From positions 1 to 14,707 of the forward strand of contig CAZEVY010000123.1 in the NCBI GenBank assembly GCA_964515555.1: a stretch of DNA of 14,707 bases, written 5' to 3'. A program made the translations under genes and the position numbers. Positions 5,813 through 13,558 of the stretch are shown here, in pieces. The stretch comes from CAZEVY01 sp964515555. GTDB taxonomy: Bacteria > Acidobacteriota > Terriglobia > Bryobacterales > Bryobacteraceae. The notes beneath the pieces are model-generated. The model was not told the origin of the DNA, did no database searches, and was given only the letters and a program-made list of their open reading frames with translations. Each line of letters opens with the position of its first letter. Position 1 is the stretch's first letter.

Positions 5813-6912
5813 ATCTCCAGCACCTCGCGGGCGGTGCGTTCGGAGCGAAAGCGCTCGGCCTGCTGGCGTCCTTTCGCGACCAGGCGCAGGCGTAGTGCGT
5901 CGTCGAGCAGCACCTCGCGCAGGCCGCGCGCGATGTCGAAGACGTTCTCGGGATTGACCAGCACGGCGGCGTCGCCGACCGCCTCGGGCAGCGAGCTGAC
6001 ATTGGAGGTCACCACCGGCGCTCCCGACGCCATGGCCTCCAGCGGCGGCAGGCCGAAGCCCTCGTAGAGAGAAGGAAATGCGAATACGGCCGCCGAGGCG
6101 TACAGAACCCGCAGGGTCTCCAGCGGAACGTAGCCGAAGAAACGCACCACCGGCTCGACCCGCGACTGGATGACGGCGCGCCGGACCGAAGGATACTTCG
6201 AGATCTCGTCACCGATAAGAATCAGCCGTAGATCTCCGTAGACGGGATGGCCGGCCAACTCGCCGCGGAGCACGGCGAAGGCCTCGACGAGGCGGGGAAT
6301 GTTCTTCTGCGGGCGGATACTGCCGGCATAGAGCACGTAGGGGTAATCGATGCGATAGCGTTGGAGAAGCGTCGCGGCGTCGGCCTCGGGCGGCGCGAAG
6401 AAGCGCGGATCGGGCGCGTCGTGGATCACGCGGATCTTGTCGGCGGGCGCTCCCAGCAAGTGTTCGACGTCGCGCCGCGTCGCCGCCGAGACCGCGATGA
6501 TGCGCGCCGCGTTCTTCAGGCCGCGGCGGGCTCGCAGCAGGCTCATCTCCCGGCGCGTGCCCTTGAGGCCGCCGAACAGCAGCCGGCTGAGGTCGTGGAT
6601 GGTGACGACGTAGGGGCGCCGCATCCACCAGGGGACGCGATTGAGCGGAATGTGATGAAGATCGGCGCGGAAGCGGCCGGAAAACACCGAGAACGCGACA
6701 TGATTCAAAACCGCGTTCGGCTCCACGCGATAGGGGACGGCCTGGAAGTTGTCCGGCAGGTGCGCGAACTCCTGCCGGTCCGCGGCGCGGCAGATCAGGT
6801 GATAGCGGTTCTCGCGGTCGATCCCGGCCAACGCGTTCACCAGGTTGCGGATGTGCGCGCCGATGCCGAAGTCGCGCAGGTGCCGGACGTCGATGACGAT
6901 GCCGAGCGCCAT
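5788..6912 (-). CDS. Glycosyltransferase family 4 (GT-B fold)
   Basis: This 374-residue retaining glycosyltransferase transfers a sugar from a nucleotide-sugar donor, probably in surface-polysaccharide or glycoconjugate synthesis. The N-terminal acceptor domain starts with IVIDVRHLRDFGIGAHIRNLVNAL (5-28); the Gly-rich turn is typical of GT4. The C-terminal donor domain has VLYAGSIRPQKNIPRLVEAF (193-212) and the signature FPSLYEGFGLPPLEAMASGAPVVTSNVSSLPEA (279-311), with E284 and E292 at the EX7E positions. There are no transmembrane segments, so it acts on the cytoplasmic side. The donor and acceptor cannot be read from sequence. It starts 12 bases after glyA and is probably the last gene of the rpiB-glyA-GT operon. 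No Shine-Dalgarno is visible at the ATG (6912). Confidence 0.93.
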   Translation of the reverse strand: MALGIVIDVRHLRDFGIGAHIRNLVNALAGIDRENRYHLICRAADRQEFAHLPDNFQAVPYRVEPNAVLNHVAFSVFSGRFRADLHHIPLNRVPWWMRRPYVVTIHDLSRLLFGGLKGTRREMSLLRARRGLKNAARIIAVSAATRRDVEHLLGAPADKIRVIHDAPDPRFFAPPEADAATLLQRYRIDYPYVLYAGSIRPQKNIPRLVEAFAVLRGELAGHPVYGDLRLILIGDEISKYPSVRRAVIQSRVEPVVRFFGYVPLETLRVLYASAAVFAFPSLYEGFGLPPLEAMASGAPVVTSNVSSLPEAVGDAAVLVNPENVFDIARGLREVLLDDALRLRLVAKGRQQAERFRSERTAREVLEIYLEAGRR

Positions 6913-6924
6913 GCGCGGGCGCCG

Positions 6925-8217
6925 TCAGACCGCGCCGGCGTGCGCCAGCTTCCAGGCGTACAGCGGGAAACGCTCGGCCAGCGCCAGCACGCGGCGCTTC
7001 ACGGCCGGCGTCGCCTCGTCGGCGCCCGAGCCCGCGGCCAGTGCGTCCAGCACGTCGGCGACCAGCCCGCCGACCTCGCGCATCTCCGCCTCGCCGAATC
7101 CGCGCGTGGTGACCGCCGGGCTTCCGAGGCGGATGCCGCTGGGATTGAGCGGCGGATTCACGTCGAAAGGAATGGCGTTCTTATTGACTGTAATGGCCGC
7201 GCGATCGAGCGCCGCCTCGGCTTCCTTGCCGCGAATGCCCTTCGAAAAGATGTCGACCAGCAGCAGGTGCGTGTCGGTGCCGCCGGAGACGATGCGGAAT
7301 CCTCGCGCCGCCAGCGCGGCGGCGAGCGTGGCGGCGTTCGAGATCACGCGTCGCGAGTACTCGGTGAACTGCGGCGTCATGGCCTCGCGGAAGCACACCG
7401 CCTTGGCGGCGACCACGTGCACCAGCGGCCCGCCCTGCGTTCCGGGGAACACCATCTTGTCGATGGCGGCCGCATATGGCTCGCGGCACAGGATCATGCC
7501 GCTGCGGGGACCGCGCAGCGTCTTATGGGTCGTCGTGGTCACGATGTCGGCCCACTGGCAGGGATTCGGATGCAGGCCCGCGGCGACCAGTCCGGAGAAA
7601 TGCGCCATGTCGACCAGAAACAGCGCGCCGACCGAATCGGCGATCTCGCGGAAGCGCGGGAAATCGAGCGTGCGCGGGTAGGCGCTGCCGCCGGCGATGA
7701 TCATCTTCGGGCGGTGCTCTCCGGCCAGCCGCGCCAGCTCGTCGTAGTCGATCCGCTCGTCCTCGCGCCGCACGCCGTAGGGAATCACCTCGTAGGTCTT
7801 GCCGGAAAAATTCAGCGGATGACCGTGCGTCAGGTGGCCGCCGTGAGCGAGATTCATGCCGAGGATGCGGTCGCCCGGCTTCAGCACCGCCGCGTAGGCG
7901 GCCTGGTTGGCCTGTGAGCCCGAGTGCGGCTGCACGTTCGCGTGCTCGGCGCCGAAGAGCTTCTTGGCCCTCTCGCGCGCCAGGTTCTCGACCACGTCGA
8001 CGTTGTGGCAGCCGCCGTAGTAGCGCTTGCCGGGGTAGCCTTCGGCGTACTTGTTCGTGAAGACGCTCGCGGTGGCCTCCAGCACCGCCTCGGAGGTGAA
8101 GTTCTCGCTGGCGATCAGCTCCAGGCCCGCATGCTGCCGCTCGGTCTCCTCGCGGATCGCGTCGGCGATCTCCGGGTCGGTCTCTGCCAGCGGCCGCGAC
8201 ATCCACGAATTGCTCAT
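6925..8217 (-). CDS. glyA: Serine hydroxymethyltransferase
   Basis: This PLP enzyme interconverts serine plus tetrahydrofolate with glycine plus 5,10-methylene-THF, the main source of one-carbon units. At 430 residues it is full length. Signatures are LIASENFTSEAVLEA (34-48), NKYAEGYPGKRYYGG (55-69), QPHSGSQAN (96-104), GHLTHG, LFLVDMAHFSGLVAAG (199-214; D203 and H206 contact PLP) and TTTTHKTLRGPRSG (227-240) with the Schiff-base lysine K232. The C-terminus has SGGTDTHLLLVD and SGIRLGSPAVTTRGF. The ATG at 8217 follows the rpiB stop by one base (TAG-G-ATG), so translation is probably coupled; GGAAGGGAG lies 11 bases upstream inside rpiB. An ATG at codon 6 is a possible alternative. Confidence 0.98.
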   Translation of the reverse strand: MSNSWMSRPLAETDPEIADAIREETERQHAGLELIASENFTSEAVLEATASVFTNKYAEGYPGKRYYGGCHNVDVVENLARERAKKLFGAEHANVQPHSGSQANQAAYAAVLKPGDRILGMNLAHGGHLTHGHPLNFSGKTYEVIPYGVRREDERIDYDELARLAGEHRPKMIIAGGSAYPRTLDFPRFREIADSVGALFLVDMAHFSGLVAAGLHPNPCQWADIVTTTTHKTLRGPRSGMILCREPYAAAIDKMVFPGTQGGPLVHVVAAKAVCFREAMTPQFTEYSRRVISNAATLAAALAARGFRIVSGGTDTHLLLVDIFSKGIRGKEAEAALDRAAITVNKNAIPFDVNPPLNPSGIRLGSPAVTTRGFGEAEMREVGGLVADVLDALAAGSGADEATPAVKRRVLALAERFPLYAWKLAHAGAV

Positions 8218-8218
8218 C

Positions 8219-8665
8219 CTAGGTTTCGCTCCCTTCCAGCTTTCCGATCTTCTCGACGCGGCGTGCGTGGCGGCCGCCGTCGAACTCCGTCTTCAGAAAA
8301 ACGTCGACCAGCTCCCGCGCCGTCTCCGCGGCGGTGAAATTGGCGCCGATGGTGAGCACGTTGGCGTTGTTGTGCGCGCGCGCCAGCCGCGTCTGCTCGG
8401 GTTGCATTCCGAGGGCGGCGCGAATCCCCGCCACCTTGTTCGCGGCGATGGCCATGCCGGCGCCGGTCGAGCACACCAGAAGGCCGCGGTCGGCCTTCCC
8501 CGCCGCCACCTCGCGCGCCACGACGCTGGCGTAGTCGGGATAGTCGGTGGAGTCGTGCGAGTTGGTGCCGTAGTCGACCACCTCGTGGCCTTGGCCGCGG
8601 AGGGCTTCCCGCAGATTGTCTTTCAGATCCACGCCGGCATGGTCGGCGCCGATGGCGATTTTCAT
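8219..8665 (-). CDS. rpiB: Ribose-5-phosphate isomerase B
   Basis: RpiB interconverts ribose 5-phosphate and ribulose 5-phosphate in the non-oxidative pentose phosphate pathway. The 148 residues fit the family. Motifs are IAIGADHAGVDLK (3-15, H9), EVVDYGTNS (28-36), STDYPDYA, LLVCSTGAGMAIAANKVAGIRAA (62-84, catalytic base C65) and RLARAHNNANVLTIGA (93-108, H98). The related LacAB subunits are less likely because the gene is single and the RpiB active-site set is complete. GAGG ends 4 bases before the ATG. It is the first gene of the minus-strand operon with glyA; pentose and one-carbon supply for nucleotide synthesis is a plausible link. No convincing -35/-10 pair was found in the 81-bp spacer to the divergent gene. 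Confidence 0.96.
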   Translation of the reverse strand: MKIAIGADHAGVDLKDNLREALRGQGHEVVDYGTNSHDSTDYPDYASVVAREVAAGKADRGLLVCSTGAGMAIAANKVAGIRAALGMQPEQTRLARAHNNANVLTIGANFTAAETARELVDVFLKTEFDGGRHARRVEKIGKLEGSET

Positions 8666-8704
8666 GGGGCCTCGTACCTATCATGCTACACGGGAACATC
8701 CGTT

Positions 8705-8734
8705 TTGACGATCCGGTTTCCGGCTGGATATCGT
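8705..8734 (+). promoter_or_regulatory. Predicted promoter of the large secreted protein gene
   Basis: TTGACG (8705-8710) lies 18 bases before TATCGT (8729-8734). The GTG start at 8747 is 12 bases after the -10 box, so the predicted leader is about 6 bases, with no room for a Shine-Dalgarno. The boxes are moderate matches only. Confidence 0.35.
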
Positions 8735-8746
8735 ATGTAGAGTCGG

Positions 8747-11700
8747 GTGTCTCCGTTGCTCAAGTTTCCCGTGGTAGTCTCGCTCGGGGCGGCGGCGGTG
8801 TTCTCCCAGGCGCCCTCGGCCACGGCGACACTCGACCGGCACGAGATCGAGATACAGGTCCAGCGGCGCTGCGTCGCGGGAGCGGCCTTCTTCGACAACA
8901 CAACCCGGCGCGTGCTCGCGCCCGGCGAGCGCACGCTCGCCGTCGACGCATCGATGTTCAGCTGCGAGTGGGGGAGCTTCGCGGGCCAGTTTCGCTTCGA
9001 CCTGCTGGAGGCCCAGCAGGTGACCGGGACGCTGTACACGGCAGTCAATCCGGACCCCGCCGGCCGGTGCCCGGTCCAGACGGGATGCCTTGCTCTCACC
9101 ACTCCCCCGACCGCGACCTTCTCGGTATCGCTCGGAGGCACGGGCACGATCGTCAATCCGGCGGGCGTCCCCGGCGCCTCTCTCACGATGACGATCAACT
9201 TGCAGCCGGGAATTCACCTGGCGGAGCCGTTGCGTCCGGCCTCTTGTGTCGCCGTCGTCAACGTGGGCACCTTTCGGCAGCCGGCGACGCAGGCCGTACA
9301 AAACCGGTCCGATTGCCCCATGAGCCATCTCGGAATCGACTCGCTGACGCCGGGGCCCTCGGGGCCGAGCGGGTTCACGGTGTTTTCCCGGGTGGACGGG
9401 CAGGTCGCGATGACCGGAGCGAGTTTTAACCGGGCCGTGCCCAACTCGGTTGGCGTCATCGTCCGATTCAACGTCCGCTCCTACTGGCGTGCCACCATCG
9501 CGCCGCCGGTTCGGCCGGATCTCTCGATCTCCAACATCGAAGTCACCCAGGCCATCCAGACCGCCGACAACAGCGTGCCGCTGGTTCCCTACAAGCTCAC
9601 CGCCGTGCGCGTCTACGTCAAGCGCGATGGCCCGCAACCCATCGACGGCGTCAGCGCGCGGCTCCGCGGATTCCGGCGCTCGGGCGAGGCGGATGGGTCC
9701 CCGTTGAGTCCTTACAACGGCCCCATCACGCCATCGCCCAATCCGGATCGCGAGAAACACGAGAATTCTCTCAATTTCATCCTGCCGGAGAGCTGGGTCT
9801 GGGAGGGCGACCTGGAACTGGAGGCGCAGATCGTCCCACCGGGCGGACTAACGGAGTCGCGCACCGACAACAACGTTCTCCGAACGAAGAAGTTCACGAT
9901 CGCCTATCCTCCCAAGTTCGTGCCGCCCTTCCTCGTCGTCTACTTCCCGGTGTGCGGTGTGAAGACCAATGGAATCGTAACCTGCGCGCCGGAGCTGCCG
10001 GGCAATCCGACTGAGTTCATGGACCCGCAGTTTCCCGTGGCCTCCCGTCACCTGCTTTTCTTCCCTCTCTCGACGCCGCTGCTCGTCAAGGAGGAAGGCG
10101 GATTTGTCGAGCGGATCGCCCCCATCCTGAGCTATGCCAGCGCCTTCGACGACCTCGCCTCCGGCGGCCTGCTCGTCCCCGCAAACTACTTTGTCGCCGG
10201 CGCCCGCACCGACCTTCTGAGCGCCATCACCCTCGATGCCCTTGCCGTCGAAAACGAGGGCAACATCGCCGCCGCGGTCGCCGGCCGGTACTTTTCGGTG
10301 GCTAACGGTTTGGACGCCGCCCGAAACTGTGCGGCGCCTGTGCCCGGCGTGTCGGTCGTCCAGGGGATCGGAGAAACCGGCTTTGACCCACCCACCAAGA
10401 GGGTTGTACTCTCCACCACCAGGGAATTCAGTTTCGTCCGTGGTTTTTGCGCCGTTTGGATGTCGGTCTCCGAGTACATGGCCATCCACTCGAAGATCGG
10501 CGATCTCGGCCGGATCCCGCTGCCGCCGGCCGTGGAAAGCGCCGCCCGCAGGCGGGCCGAAGACCCGCCGGAGTTCGTAATCGTCGGCGGGTCGATTGCG
10601 AAAGACGGCTCGTCGGCGGAGCTTCAGCCGGCGTTTCGCGTCTCTCCGAGGAAGTATTGGCCCGAATCGGACCCCCAGGGTGACCACTGCGTGAAATTCC
10701 TGGGTTCCGACGGCGTCCTCGGCGACCATTGTTTCGCGGCGGTTTTCGGCAAGGAGGATTTCTTCGTCTTTTCCTTCCGCCTGCCGCTCCCGCCCGGCAC
10801 CACCCGCATCGCGCTGCGCCGCGGCGAGACGGAACTCGCATCCCTCGCGCCGACCCCGGCGAGGCCCGAGGTGCGCATCCTCTCCGTCACCTCCGGCGAG
10901 CAGTGGACCGGCGGCATCGAGCGCTCCCTCTCCTGGGAGGCCTCCGACGCCGACGGCGACACGCTCTCCTTCATCGCCCAGTACTCCTTCGACGGCGGCC
11001 AGCGCTGGATGCCGCTGACAGCGCCCACCGCCCGCACCGAAACCCCGTTCTCGACATCCCATCTGTTCGGCGGCAAGGACGTCTGGTTCCGCGTGCTGGC
11101 GAGCGACGGCTTCCACACCACCGCCGCCTCCGTCGGGCCGATCGAGATCGTTCAGACGCCGAAGATCGAGGCCTCGAACGTCGACTTCCGGCTCGCCTTG
11201 GTGCGCGGCTTCTCCGATCGCTCGCTCGAAATCGGCAACACCGGCACCGGCCCGTTGACGATCTCGACCATCGCCGCCGAGCCTGCCGGCTTCGAGGTGC
11301 TGGGCCCGTCGGCGCCGCTCGTCGTCCCGGCCGGCGGAAAGCGCGCGGTCAACCTGCGGTTCGCCCCAACATCGGCCGGCACAGCTGCCGGCAGGCTGAC
11401 GCTCGCGAGCGACGACCCGAGTGTCGCCTCGCTGACGGTCGACCTGCGCGGTACGGGTGTCGCGACGGCGATCCCCGATATGGACGTCGCCACGGCGCCG
11501 CTGGAGTTCGGCGAGGTGAAGGTGGGCGAGTCGAAGGACATCGCGCTGAAAGTGAAGAACTGGGGGCCGGGCGAACTCACGATACAGTCCGCGGCCTCGT
11601 CGAACGCCCGCTACACGATTTCCGGAGCGACATTCCCGTTCCGACTCGCCGCTGGCGCCGAGCAGTCGCTCACCGTTCGGTTTCGCCCCACCGCCGCCGC

Positions 11701-11788
11701 GGCCGAGAACGGGAATCTCGTCGTCTCCGGCAACGACCCCAATCGCGCCAGCGTCAGCGTGCCGTTGCGCGGGCAAGGCGTCAACTGA
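8747..11788 (+). CDS. Large secreted multidomain protein: CARDB-like domain, degenerate metalloprotease-like region, Ig-like domain and two ASH repeats
   Basis: This is a 1013-residue exported protein. Signal peptide: LKFPVVVSLGAAAVFS, likely cut after residue 20. Residues 25-250 are beta-rich with Cys pairs (C42/C73, C108/C114, C167/C190) and no recognised family. Residues 257-386 resemble CARDB (RPDLSISNIEVTQAIQ, LTAVRVYVKRDG, SRTDNNVLRTKKFTI). Residues 387-590 resemble the peptidase region that, as I recall, follows this module in secreted metalloprotease-like proteins (IGETGFDPPTKRVV, C568/W571, EYMAIH), but no HEXXH occurs; R514-A524 has its spacing without its residues. Residues 706-803 form an Ig/FN3-like domain (SWEASDADGDTL, YSFDGG, FRVLASDG). 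Residues 808-905 and 910-1013 are two ASH/choice-of-anchor D repeats (NTGTGPLTI, RFAPTSAG, LRGTGV; NWGPGELTI, RFRPTAAA, LRGQGVN). It starts with GTG, placed by the signal peptide. An adhesive or binding role is inferred. Confidence 0.85.
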   Translation: MSPLLKFPVVVSLGAAAVFSQAPSATATLDRHEIEIQVQRRCVAGAAFFDNTTRRVLAPGERTLAVDASMFSCEWGSFAGQFRFDLLEAQQVTGTLYTAVNPDPAGRCPVQTGCLALTTPPTATFSVSLGGTGTIVNPAGVPGASLTMTINLQPGIHLAEPLRPASCVAVVNVGTFRQPATQAVQNRSDCPMSHLGIDSLTPGPSGPSGFTVFSRVDGQVAMTGASFNRAVPNSVGVIVRFNVRSYWRATIAPPVRPDLSISNIEVTQAIQTADNSVPLVPYKLTAVRVYVKRDGPQPIDGVSARLRGFRRSGEADGSPLSPYNGPITPSPNPDREKHENSLNFILPESWVWEGDLELEAQIVPPGGLTESRTDNNVLRTKKFTIAYPPKFVPPFLVVYFPVCGVKTNGIVTCAPELPGNPTEFMDPQFPVASRHLLFFPLSTPLLVKEEGGFVERIAPILSYASAFDDLASGGLLVPANYFVAGARTDLLSAITLDALAVENEGNIAAAVAGRYFSVANGLDAARNCAAPVPGVSVVQGIGETGFDPPTKRVVLSTTREFSFVRGFCAVWMSVSEYMAIHSKIGDLGRIPLPPAVESAARRRAEDPPEFVIVGGSIAKDGSSAELQPAFRVSPRKYWPESDPQGDHCVKFLGSDGVLGDHCFAAVFGKEDFFVFSFRLPLPPGTTRIALRRGETELASLAPTPARPEVRILSVTSGEQWTGGIERSLSWEASDADGDTLSFIAQYSFDGGQRWMPLTAPTARTETPFSTSHLFGGKDVWFRVLASDGFHTTAASVGPIEIVQTPKIEASNVDFRLALVRGFSDRSLEIGNTGTGPLTISTIAAEPAGFEVLGPSAPLVVPAGGKRAVNLRFAPTSAGTAAGRLTLASDDPSVASLTVDLRGTGVATAIPDMDVATAPLEFGEVKVGESKDIALKVKNWGPGELTIQSAASSNARYTISGATFPFRLAAGAEQSLTVRFRPTAAAAENGNLVVSGNDPNRASVSVPLRGQGVN

Positions 11789-11804
11789 CGCCCGGTTGAC
11801 GCCT
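11776..11804. repeat. Three-copy TGACGCC element forming a 10-bp inverted repeat across a stop codon
   Basis: TGACGCC occurs as an inverted copy at 11777-11783 and as direct copies at 11786-11792 and 11797-11803 (11-bp period). The outer copies form a perfect 10-bp stem (11776-11785 with 11795-11804) with a 9-base loop; the first two form a competing 7-bp palindrome with a 2-base centre. The TGA stop of the secreted-protein gene (11786-11788) lies inside, and TTGACG of the third copy is the candidate -35 box for proS. No T-run follows, so it is not a standard terminator. Confidence 0.55.
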
Positions 11805-11825
11805 CTCCGCCGCTCCCGCTACCCT
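11796..11825 (+). promoter_or_regulatory. Possible proS promoter
   Basis: TTGACG (11796-11801) and TACCCT (11820-11825) are 18 bases apart, leaving 17 bases to the proS ATG. The -10 box is weak. The alternative is read-through from the upstream gene, which ends only 54 bases before proS. Confidence 0.3.
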
Positions 11826-11842
11826 CAAATCTCGATCACAAC

Positions 11843-13558
11843 ATGCGCTGGAGTACTCTGTTCATCCCCACGCTGCGCGAAGCGCCCGCCGGCGCCGAAG
11901 TCGCCAGCCACCTCTGGATGCTGCGCGCCGGCTACGTTCGACAGCTCGCCGCCGGCGTCTACAGCTACCTGTTGCTGGCGCAGCGTTCGCTCCAGAAGAT
12001 CGAGCGCATCGTGCGCCAGGAGATGGACGCCATCGGCGGGCAGGAGATGCTGCTTCCCGCGCTGAATCCCGCCGAGCTGTGGATGGAATCCGGACGCTGG
12101 GACGTGATGGGCGACAACATGTTCCGCCTCAAGGACCGCTGGCGGCGCGACCTGTGTCTCGCCATGACGCACGAGGAGGTCATGACGGCGATCGCCCGCG
12201 GTGAGCTGCGCAGCTATAAACAGCTTCCGCAGATCTGGTACCAGATCCAGACCAAGTTCCGCGACGAGCCGCGCCCCAAGTCCGGTCTGCTGCGCGTGCG
12301 CCAGTTCCTGATGAAGGACTCCTACAGCTTCGACATCGACGCCGCCGGTCTCGACGTGTCGTACGAGAAGCACTATCGGGCGTACTGCCGCATCTTCGAC
12401 CGCTGCGGCCTCGAATACACGGTCGTCGAAGCGCATTCCGGCGCCATGGGCGGCAGCCAGTCGCACGAGTTCATGGTGGCGACCGATGCGGGCGAGGATT
12501 TCGTCGTGCGCTGCGCCTCCTGCGGCTACGCGGCGAATCTGGAGAAGGCCGTCTCGACGCCCGCCGCTCCGCCGGCCGCCGATCCCGCGGGCGATCTCGC
12601 GCCCGAAGAGTTCCACACGCCCGGCCGCAAGACCATCGCCGAGGTCGCCGAGTTCACCGGGCTCCCGCAGCAGTCGCAGATGAAGAGCCTCGTGATGGTG
12701 GCGGGCGACCAGCCGGTTCTCGCGCTCCTGCGCGGCGATCACTCGCTCAGCGAGACCAAGCTGGCCGCGATCGCCGGCGGCGAACCGAGACCCGCCCATC
12801 CCGGAGAGATCCGCGACTGGTTCGGCGCCGACGCCGGCTCGCTCGGCCCCGTCGGCGTCGCCAACATGCGCATCGTCGCCGACCTGGCGCTCCAGGGCCG
12901 CGCCAACATGATCTGCGGCGCCAACAAAGACGACTATCATCTCCGTCACGTAACGCCCGGCGAGGACTTCCAGGCCGAGTTCCACGACCTGCGCCAGGCG
13001 GCCGCCGGCGACCGCTGCGCCTCTTGCGGCGGGGCGCTCGACGTGCGCAAGTCGGTCGAGATCGGGCACATCTTTAAGCTCGGCTACAAGTACTCGCACT
13101 CGATGGGACTCCGCGTCCTCAGCGAGCAGGGCGAGGAGACGCCCGTCATCATGGGCTCCTACGGCATCGGCATCGAGCGCATCCTGTGCGCCGCCGTCGA
13201 GCTCTTTCACGATTCCGACGGCATGGCGCTGCCCGCGCCCATCGCGCCCTTCACCGTGGTCATCACGCCGGTAAACAACGCCGATATGCAACAGCGCGGC
13301 GCCGCCGAGCGCCTCTACCAGGAATGCGCCGAGCGCGGCATCGACGCGCTGCTCGACGACCGCGACGAGCGCCCCGGCGTCAAGTTCAAGGACGCCGACC
13401 TGATCGGCGCGCCCTTCCGCATCACCGCCGGCAAGAAGCTGGCGCAGGGGAACGTCGAGCTGGTCGAGCGCCGCACGCGCGCGTCGGCGGACGTGAAATT
13501 GGAGGACGCCGTCGCCGCGCTCGCCGAGCGCATCCGCGGCGCCACGCCCGATGCCTGA
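11843..13558 (+). CDS. proS: Prolyl-tRNA synthetase, bacterial type with editing domain
   Basis: ProS charges tRNA-Pro with proline. The 571 residues match the bacterial long form. The class II core has motif 1 (GYVRQLAAGVYSYLLLAQ, 30-47), motif 2 (FRDEPRPKSGLLRVRQFLMKD, 139-159) and motif 3 (GSYGIGIERIL, 438-448). The TxE substrate loop is THEEV near 109-113. An INS/YbaK-like editing insertion lies between about 240 and 385 (KTIAEVAEFTG, MKSLVMV, LALLRGDHSLSETKL), which clears mischarged Ala-tRNA. Two CxxC pairs, C224/C227 and C392/C395, flank the insertion. The C-terminal anticodon-binding domain is about 470-565 (FTVVITPVN, DALLDDRDERPGVKFKDADLIGAPFRI). The ATG at 11843 begins the typical opening MRWSTLFIPTLREAPAGAEVAS. 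No Shine-Dalgarno is visible. It overlaps the downstream gene by 8 bases. Confidence 0.98.
   Translation: MRWSTLFIPTLREAPAGAEVASHLWMLRAGYVRQLAAGVYSYLLLAQRSLQKIERIVRQEMDAIGGQEMLLPALNPAELWMESGRWDVMGDNMFRLKDRWRRDLCLAMTHEEVMTAIARGELRSYKQLPQIWYQIQTKFRDEPRPKSGLLRVRQFLMKDSYSFDIDAAGLDVSYEKHYRAYCRIFDRCGLEYTVVEAHSGAMGGSQSHEFMVATDAGEDFVVRCASCGYAANLEKAVSTPAAPPAADPAGDLAPEEFHTPGRKTIAEVAEFTGLPQQSQMKSLVMVAGDQPVLALLRGDHSLSETKLAAIAGGEPRPAHPGEIRDWFGADAGSLGPVGVANMRIVADLALQGRANMICGANKDDYHLRHVTPGEDFQAEFHDLRQAAAGDRCASCGGALDVRKSVEIGHIFKLGYKYSHSMGLRVLSEQGEETPVIMGSYGIGIERILCAAVELFHDSDGMALPAPIAPFTVVITPVNNADMQQRGAAERLYQECAERGIDALLDDRDERPGVKFKDADLIGAPFRITAGKKLAQGNVELVERRTRASADVKLEDAVAALAERIRGATPDA

Noticed and set aside
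9848..11776. Long minus-strand open frame opposite the large secreted protein
   Set aside because: It is a composition shadow (Gly/Arg/Asp-rich). The plus frame has a signal peptide and ASH repeats.
13551..13558. Possible frameshift joining proS and the aminotransferase
   Set aside because: Both proteins are complete with their own start and stop. The 8-base overlap is ordinary translational coupling.
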